A DNA stretch of 10,216 bases from CBDULQ01 sp965368115 (lineage in GTDB: Bacteria; Pseudomonadota; Gammaproteobacteria; SZUA-229). The DNA is taken from assembly GCA_965368115.1 (NCBI GenBank), contig CBDULQ010000127.1, positions 1-10,216 on the forward strand. Direction: 5' to 3'. Below are positions 5,346-10,216 of this stretch, piece by piece; position 1 is the first letter of the stretch, and the number at the start of each line of letters is the position of its first letter. The notes beneath the pieces are model-generated. The model did not search any database, had not been told where the DNA came from, and saw only the letters and a list, made by a program, of their open reading frames with translations. Position numbers and translations under genes: made by a program.

Positions 5346-6379
5346 TGCGCACCTCCGGACGATCCAGAGCGATGTTTTTCGGATTGCAACGGCAGGGCGA
5401 TCGGTCGCAGGGGAGCCGCATCGGCGCCGCGCAGTTTCAATGAACTCGCCATAAAAGCGAATTCGTACACGCCATCACGGGACAGCGCTTCGAGATAAAC
5501 CAGTTCGATGATCGGTACGCCCTGTTCGGCGAGCAGATAAGTATGCAGGGGCACATAGTTGCCTTCAACTTCGGAAGGAAAGGCTTCGAAGCTCAGGTTG
5601 TCGGCACCGACGATCATCGCGCCCTGCTCTTCCACCAGGTAACGCGCAGCGGACATGCCGAGGCCGGGTGGATTGTGCATGTATTTCTGCGCATCGGCGT
5701 AGTGCTGCATACGTCCGGTACGGATCAGCACGACATCGCCCGGCTGCAACCGGGTGCCCTGTTTCTGCAGGGCCTGCTGCAGATCGCCGCGACTGATGCG
5801 ATAGCCGTCCGGCAACATGTCCCGGTCTTTTGCCGCCGCCACATCGATGAGTACGCCGCGCGCCAGAATCGGCGGAATGTTTTCCGCACCGGCGCGCGCC
5901 CAGCCGCGATCACCGAGATGTTCGGCGGCGCGAAAACCGTTCCAGATTTCACCGTTCAGGCCGAAGTGACTCAGCGCATCGATGTGAGTGCCCATGTGGG
6001 TGTACATGGAAATCGCCGCACCGGTATAACTGACGTGATGGTTCATCTCGCCCCCCAGTTGCAGGGGATCGTCGACCACCGTGCCATGGGGCGTATGGGT
6101 CATCCAGATGCGGTAATGGGGATCGCCCGCCGCCTGCCAGCTGGGCATGCCGATGAAATACTCCACCGACAGGTCGTACATCCGCTGCGCCGTGGCGCGG
6201 GACAGGATGGTCGCCTGGCTGTGCGGCGTCATCAGATTGAGACGACCGATTTCGTCCTCGACGCCCCAGGGGCTTTTGCCGACCCTGACCGGTTCCGGTT
6301 CGGCCAGGGCTGGCATGCTGCACAGGATCAGGGCTGCGGCCAGCCAGCAACCCGGTGTGTGATTGATGCCTGTTTTCAT
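5342..6379 (-). CDS. Exported cyclase-family metal hydrolase (kynurenine formamidase/isatin hydrolase superfamily)
   Basis: 345 residues from the ATG at 6379. The frame is open from 6436, but this start is chosen because GGAGA lies six to seven bases upstream and the protein then opens with a signal peptide: a basic start, the core WLAAALIL, and cleavage after PALA near residue 27. The family metal motif H-x-GTH-x-D-x3-H appears as HMGTHIDALSHF near residues 129-140. The mature protein opens with a block containing WGVEDEIGRLNLMTP, followed by DLSVEYFIGMPSW. The related enzymes open amide or lactam bonds (N-formylkynurenine, isatin) using Mn or Zn. This long, exported version is not the usual short cytoplasmic KynB, so no reaction is assigned. 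First gene of the operon, divergent from the LysR gene; its stop overlaps the VOC start. Confidence 0.85.
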   Translation of the reverse strand: MKTGINHTPGCWLAAALILCSMPALAEPEPVRVGKSPWGVEDEIGRLNLMTPHSQATILSRATAQRMYDLSVEYFIGMPSWQAAGDPHYRIWMTHTPHGTVVDDPLQLGGEMNHHVSYTGAAISMYTHMGTHIDALSHFGLNGEIWNGFRAAEHLGDRGWARAGAENIPPILARGVLIDVAAAKDRDMLPDGYRISRGDLQQALQKQGTRLQPGDVVLIRTGRMQHYADAQKYMHNPPGLGMSAARYLVEEQGAMIVGADNLSFEAFPSEVEGNYVPLHTYLLAEQGVPIIELVYLEALSRDGVYEFAFMASSLKLRGADAAPLRPIALPLQSEKHRSGSSGGAQ

Positions 6380-6476
6380 GTCGTGTCTCCTCAGGGGATG
6401 CCGGATCAGTCGTCCGGCGCGACGGGCTCGCGGCAATCCGGGAGCCTGGAAACAAGCTTAATCATTCACGTTTCGT

Positions 6477-6493
6477 TGATAATCAGCCTATCA
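6477..6493. promoter_or_regulatory. Candidate LysR binding dyad between the divergent units
   Basis: The 158-bp gap between the cyclase and LysR starts contains a perfect interrupted palindrome, TGATA-N7-TATCA. LysR-type regulators normally bind such dyads near the divergent promoter. It does not give the textbook T-N11-A at its symmetry axis, so assignment rests on symmetry and position. Around it the DNA is AT-rich (6451-6535), including TTGATA at 6476-6481 and AATAAT at 6496-6501, which are promoter-like but too close together to be called a promoter. Confidence 0.4.
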
Positions 6494-6537
6494 TGAATAA
6501 TACTGTTCACAAATATTAACTAATAAACGGGTATTTC

Positions 6538-7455
6538 ATGGATCTGCTTTCCGACATCGCCGTCTTCGTCCAGGTGGTGGACAGCGGCAGTTTTACCGCC
6601 GCCGCCGAACGCCTGGAACTGTCGCGTTCGGTGATCAGCAAATACATCAGTCGGCTGGAGCAGCAACTGGGCGTGCGCCTGCTCAACCGCACCACCCGGC
6701 GCCTGAGCCTGACGGAGGCCGGGCAGATTCTCTACCAACGCAGCCAGCTCGGCCTGGAAGCCATCGCCGAGGCGCAGCAGGAAGTGGCCCAGCTCCAGCA
6801 AACCCCCGCCGGACGACTGCGCATCAACAGCCCCATGTCCTTCGGCATTCTGCACATCGCACCGCTGCTGGCGGAATTCCAGCAACGTTATCCGCAGGTC
6901 AAGGTGGACATGAATCTGGACGATCGGCAGATCGATCTGGTGGAAGCCGGATTCGACCTGGGCATACGCATCGCAACATTGGGGGATTCCAGCCTGGTGG
7001 CGAAACGCATGGCGCCCTGTCGGCATGTGCTGTGTGCCGCACCGGATTACCTGGCGGCACAGGGAACGCCGCACACACCCGAACAGCTCAGCACACATCG
7101 CAGCCTGATTTACGGTTATCACGACGCGCCGAATCAGTGGCAACTGGGTGGTGCCGACGGCAGCCGGATTCAGGTTCCGCTGCAGGGGGAACTGCGTATG
7201 AACAATAGCCTGGCGTTACGCGAGGCGGCCTTGCAGGGTGCGGGCATTGTGCTGATACCGACCTTCATCGTCGGCGACGATATCCGAACGGGACGCCTGA
7301 TTCGGCTGTTGCCCGAATACGCCTTGCTGGAGGTGTCGATTTATGCCGTGTATCCGCAACGTCAGTGGCTGTCACCGAAAGTACGTGCCTTCATCGACTT
7401 CATGCACCAGGCGATAGCGGCACGGGCCGCCGTCTGGGATGCGTTCGAGGGATAA
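6538..7455 (+). CDS. LysR-family transcriptional regulator (CrgA/DmlR-like)
   Basis: 305 residues, normal for the family. The N-terminal winged helix covers about residues 1-60: DIAVFVQVVDSGSFTAAAE, then LELSRSVISKYISRLEQQLG (the recognition helix) and RLLNRTTRRLSLTEAG. A linker helix follows (to about 88), then the substrate-binding domain from GRLRINSPMSFG onward, with the typical DLGIRIATLGDSSLVAKRM and GAGIVLIPTFIVGDDI segments. This matches the CrgA/DmlR subgroup, which often controls a divergent operon in response to a small molecule. The target here is most likely the cyclase-VOC-permease-nitroreductase operon, starting 158 bp away on the other strand. Only a weak ribosome binding site (ACGGGT) precedes the ATG. 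It ends two bases from the convergent small gene. Confidence 0.92.
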   Translation: MDLLSDIAVFVQVVDSGSFTAAAERLELSRSVISKYISRLEQQLGVRLLNRTTRRLSLTEAGQILYQRSQLGLEAIAEAQQEVAQLQQTPAGRLRINSPMSFGILHIAPLLAEFQQRYPQVKVDMNLDDRQIDLVEAGFDLGIRIATLGDSSLVAKRMAPCRHVLCAAPDYLAAQGTPHTPEQLSTHRSLIYGYHDAPNQWQLGGADGSRIQVPLQGELRMNNSLALREAALQGAGIVLIPTFIVGDDIRTGRLIRLLPEYALLEVSIYAVYPQRQWLSPKVRAFIDFMHQAIAARAAVWDAFEG

Positions 7456-7457
7456 GC

Positions 7458-7799
7458 TCAGGCGTCCTGCTGGTCCACCAGTTCCACCATGACCCCCTGA
7501 TCGTGATCATAGGCACGCACTTCGCGTAACTGCGGACGGCGCTGGGTGAGGTAGGCACAGGCGACGGCGATCTTGGCGGGATTGTCCTGACGTAATGCAT
7601 TGAGCAGGTTCATGGCGACGAAGGTCAGGCGCTGGCGCGCATCCGGATGTTCGTGCAACACACCGTTCATTTTCACCCCACGATTCATATCCAGGTCCAT
7701 ACGATCCAGAAAGGCTTCCTGGCGATCGTCCAGCACCGTGTCGCGATCATGGTCATAGACCGGCTGGTCGTTGACGTAAATGGTCAGGGGTTCGGTCAT
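7458..7799 (-). CDS. Small conserved-looking protein of unknown function
   Basis: 113 residues from the ATG at 7799. The frame is open to 7868, but the extra 23 residues (Tyr, His, Cys and Arg rich) look non-coding and cover the probable promoter. The protein begins MTEPLTIYVNDQPVYDHDR, a likely beta-hairpin, then a helical stretch with acidic pairs (RQEAFLDRMDLDMNRG, about 24-39), a second helical part (RQRLTFVAMNLLNALRQ near 54-70, then IAVACAYLTQRRPQLREV) and a terminal strand GVMVELVD. It has no signal peptide or membrane segment, so it is probably cytoplasmic. I do not recognise the family. It lies 91 bp downstream of metE on the same strand and could be read from it or from its own promoter. 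Confidence 0.65.
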   Translation of the reverse strand: MTEPLTIYVNDQPVYDHDRDTVLDDRQEAFLDRMDLDMNRGVKMNGVLHEHPDARQRLTFVAMNLLNALRQDNPAKIAVACAYLTQRRPQLREVRAYDHDQGVMVELVDQQDA

Positions 7800-7838
7800 G
7801 GCAGGCACTCGTAAGCCGGGGCAGCTAAACACAGTGCG

Positions 7839-7868
7839 ATGATACGAGTAAACACGGGACCGGTCCAA
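7839..7868 (-). promoter_or_regulatory. Possible promoter of the small unknown gene
   Basis: On the minus strand TTGGAC (7868-7863) and TATCAT (7844-7839, 5 of 6 to the -10 consensus) are 18 bp apart, about 40 bp before the start codon. The -35 lies partly in the perfect palindrome GGACCGGTCC (7857-7866). An inverted pair ACTCGTA/TACGAGT (7807-7813 and 7843-7849) flanks the predicted transcript start. This is suggestive only. Confidence 0.3.
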
Positions 7869-7890
7869 TCACCGATCCCATGTCATATCA

Positions 7891-10191
7891 TTATGATGCC
7901 GATCCCACTTGCCGATGCCGGTTGCGCACCACATCCGCCGCAGCCACCATGCGGCTCAATGCCGCTTCCACTTCGGGCCACTGGCGGGTTTTCAAACCGC
8001 AATCCGGATTCACCCACAACCGCTGCAACGGAATCTTCGCAGCCGCCTTTTCCAGCAAATCGATCATCACTTGCTGCTCCGGTACATTGGGCGAATGGAT
8101 ATCATAAACACCGGGACCGATTTCGTTGGGATAATCGAAGTCCTCGAACGCCTCCAGCAGACGCATATCCGATCGCACCGCTTCGATGGTCACCACATCC
8201 GCATCCATCTCGGCGATGGCGGCAATGATGTCGTTGAATTCCGAATAACACATGTGGGTATGAATCTGCGTCTCATCGGCGACGCCGGCCGAAGTGATGC
8301 GAAAGGCCTCTACCGCCCACTGCAGATAGCCGCTCCAGTCCCGTTGACGCAACGGCATGCCTTCCCGCAACGCCGCTTCATCGATCTGGATGATGCCGAT
8401 ACCGGCGGCTTCCAGGTCTGTAACTTCATCACGCAGGGCCAGAGCGATCTGTCGCGCCGTGGTCGCCTGCGACTGATCGTCACGCACGAACGACCAGTTC
8501 AACATGGTCACCGGACCGGTGAGCATGCCCTTTACCGGTTTGTCGGTCAGCGACTGGGCATACAGGATCCAGTCGATGGTCATCGGTTGCGGCCGGGACA
8601 CGTCACCGTAAATGATCGGCGGCTTCACACAACGGGAACCGTAAGACTGCACCCAGCCCTGGCGGGTGAACGCAAAGCCCTGTAACAGGCTGCCGAAATA
8701 TTCCACCATGTCGTTACGCTCGGCCTCGCCATGCACCAGCACGTCCAGACCCAGGGCATCCTGGCGCTGAATCGCCAGGGCGATTTCGTCACGCATGGCC
8801 TGTGCATAGTCTTCGGCCGAAAGCTCACCCTGGCGAAAACGCCGCCGTGCCGAACGAATCACCTCGGTTTGCGGAAACGATCCGATGGTGGTGGTGGGCA
8901 GGAGCGGCAGGCCATACCTGCCTTGCTGAACACGATGGCGCTGCGAATAGGCGCTATGGCGTCGAGTCATGGTGTTGTCGATCACAGCCATGCGTTGCGC
9001 AACGGCCGCATCGTGAATACGTGGCGACTGTTTGCGTTGCGCAACCTTCCCGGCTGCGTTACGCAACTGATTCCGGGTACTGTCATCAGGCGTATTGAGC
9101 GCGGTTTTCAACAGCGCCAGTTCATCCAGCTTCTGGCGCGCGAAAGCCAGCCAGCCACGCATCTCGTCATCGAGTTCGGTTTCGTTATCCAGATCGACCG
9201 GCACATGCAGCAACGAACAGGATGGCGCCAGCCAGACTTCACCATTGAACACACGCGTCACCTGTTCGATGCGCTGCAGGATACGATCAAGATCGCTGCG
9301 CCAGATATTGCGTCCGTCGATCACGCCCAGTGACAGCACCTTGTAGGGCGCCAGCCGATCCGTCACCTGCTGCCATTCCTCGCCGGACTCGACCAGGTCG
9401 ATATGCAGGCCATCCACCGGCAGCCTGCAGGCCAGGTCCAGGTTGTCACCGAGGGCACCGAAATAGCAGGTCAACAGGCTATTCAGCCCGCGCACATGAA
9501 GCCGGTTGTAAGCGGACTCGAAAGCATTTTGCCAGGCCTGCGGCAAATCCAGCGCCAGGATGGGTTCGTCGATCTGCACCCAGCTCACCTCCAGTGCCTG
9601 CAACCGGCCAAGGATCTGGCCGTACACGGTGAGCAGGGCGGGCAACAGGTCCAGCTTGTCGAATGACCCGCCCTTCACCCGCGCCAGCCACAACCAGCTC
9701 AACGGCCCCAGTATCACCGGCCTGCCCGGCACGCCCAGGGCACGGGACGCCTTCACATCGTCGAACAGTTTGTCGGAGGCGATGCGGAATGACTGATCGC
9801 GGCTGATTTCCGGCGCCAGATAGTGATAGTTGGTGTTGAACCACTTGGTCATCTCGCAGGCGGCCAGGGTCTGTTGTTCGCTTTGCCGGCCGCGCGCCAT
9901 GGCGAAATAGGTATCCAGATCGACCCGGTCCTGCTCAGTGACGAAACGCGCCGGAATGGCGCCGAGCAGGCAGGACATATCCAGTACCTGGTCGTAGAGC
10001 GAGAAATCCCCCACCGGTATCCAGTCCAGCCCGGCATTGCGCTGTTGCTGCCAGTGCTCGGCGCGCAGCTGCTGGGCGGTATGCTGCAGCTCCATAAGGT
10101 CGATATCGCCACGCCAGTAGGCTTCCAGCGCCCATTTCAGTTCCCGGTTCGCACCGATGCGCGGATACCCCAGATTATGGATTTTGATCAT
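7891..10191 (-). CDS. metE: Cobalamin-independent methionine synthase
   Basis: 766 residues (E. coli MetE 753). It transfers the methyl group of 5-methyltetrahydropteroyl-tri-L-glutamate to homocysteine, the last step of methionine synthesis, in the cytoplasm without vitamin B12. The N-terminal barrel starts HNLGYPRIGANRELKWALE. The catalytic C-terminal barrel runs from about residue 430 (LPTTTIGSFPQT) to the end and includes GEAERNDMVEYFG, VSWVQIDEP-like repeats and FDYPNEIGPGVYDIHSPNVP. The zinc ligands match E. coli His641, Cys643, Glu665 and Cys726 at a constant offset of five: His646, Cys648, Glu670 and Cys731 (in NPDCGLKTR). GAGGTGA just before the ATG confirms the start. Only 25 bp upstream is in the window, too little to look for a MetR site or SAM riboswitch. 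No clear terminator follows the stop. Confidence 0.97.
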   Translation of the reverse strand: MIKIHNLGYPRIGANRELKWALEAYWRGDIDLMELQHTAQQLRAEHWQQQRNAGLDWIPVGDFSLYDQVLDMSCLLGAIPARFVTEQDRVDLDTYFAMARGRQSEQQTLAACEMTKWFNTNYHYLAPEISRDQSFRIASDKLFDDVKASRALGVPGRPVILGPLSWLWLARVKGGSFDKLDLLPALLTVYGQILGRLQALEVSWVQIDEPILALDLPQAWQNAFESAYNRLHVRGLNSLLTCYFGALGDNLDLACRLPVDGLHIDLVESGEEWQQVTDRLAPYKVLSLGVIDGRNIWRSDLDRILQRIEQVTRVFNGEVWLAPSCSLLHVPVDLDNETELDDEMRGWLAFARQKLDELALLKTALNTPDDSTRNQLRNAAGKVAQRKQSPRIHDAAVAQRMAVIDNTMTRRHSAYSQRHRVQQGRYGLPLLPTTTIGSFPQTEVIRSARRRFRQGELSAEDYAQAMRDEIALAIQRQDALGLDVLVHGEAERNDMVEYFGSLLQGFAFTRQGWVQSYGSRCVKPPIIYGDVSRPQPMTIDWILYAQSLTDKPVKGMLTGPVTMLNWSFVRDDQSQATTARQIALALRDEVTDLEAAGIGIIQIDEAALREGMPLRQRDWSGYLQWAVEAFRITSAGVADETQIHTHMCYSEFNDIIAAIAEMDADVVTIEAVRSDMRLLEAFEDFDYPNEIGPGVYDIHSPNVPEQQVMIDLLEKAAAKIPLQRLWVNPDCGLKTRQWPEVEAALSRMVAAADVVRNRHRQVGSAS

Positions 10192-10216
10192 CTGTCACCT
10201 CAATGTGGTTTTTGCT

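Noticed and set aside
5543..6496. Long plus-strand open frame of 317 codons opposite the cyclase gene
   Set aside because: It is antisense to a gene with clear family motifs and a good ribosome binding site; its protein is His/Arg/Gln-rich without a recognisable domain, as expected of a shadow frame in GC-rich DNA.
6520..7143. Minus-strand open frame of 207 codons opposite the LysR gene
   Set aside because: It is a shadow of a confidently identified LysR gene, with low-complexity composition and no supporting start site.

Overview
The window reads as chromosomal DNA of a mid-to-high GC gammaproteobacterium. The basis is the protein style (GbsR-like regulator, ArsR with an ELCVCEL metal site, CrgA-type LysR regulator, a MetE about the length of the E. 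coli enzyme), the Shine-Dalgarno sites and the tight gene packing. No genus can be assigned from this sequence alone. There are no tRNA or rRNA genes, CRISPR arrays, insertion sequences or phage genes. The region looks like ordinary accessory and metabolic chromosome, not a mobile island.

Layout. (1) 1-100, minus: the first 33 codons of a GbsR/MarR-type regulator, with a 28-bp palindrome over its probable promoter. (2) 101-487: a 387-base non-coding stretch that may hold a structured 5' leader (about 251-370) reading into the next genes. (3) 488-1356, plus: two small translationally coupled membrane proteins that look like diverged copies of each other. (4) 1467-1940, plus: a small exported outer-membrane beta-barrel. 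(5) 2004-3226: divergent arsR and arsM, a compact arsenic methylation module, closed by a strong terminator at 3254-3282. (6) 3310-6379, minus: an apparent four-gene operon reading cyclase/hydrolase (exported), VOC/glyoxalase-fold protein, EamA permease, nitroreductase. The first three are joined by ATGA overlaps. (7) 6538-7455, plus: a LysR regulator divergent from that operon and its likely controller. (8) 7458-7799, minus: a small unrecognised protein. (9) 7891-10191, minus: metE, cobalamin-independent methionine synthase.

How the parts work together. arsR and arsM should form an arsenite-responsive pair in which ArsR represses through the AT-rich shared intergenic region and ArsM methylates trivalent arsenic with S-adenosylmethionine. 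MetE supplies methionine, the SAM precursor, but it is far away and probably independent. The four-gene operon combines a predicted periplasmic metal hydrolase, a cytoplasmic VOC enzyme, a drug/metabolite permease and a flavin reductase under a divergent LysR. That fits degradation or detoxification of a small, perhaps aromatic or nitro, compound; the substrate cannot be read from the sequence.

The least explained parts are the leader at about 251-487 with the paired membrane proteins behind it, and the chemistry of the LysR-linked operon.
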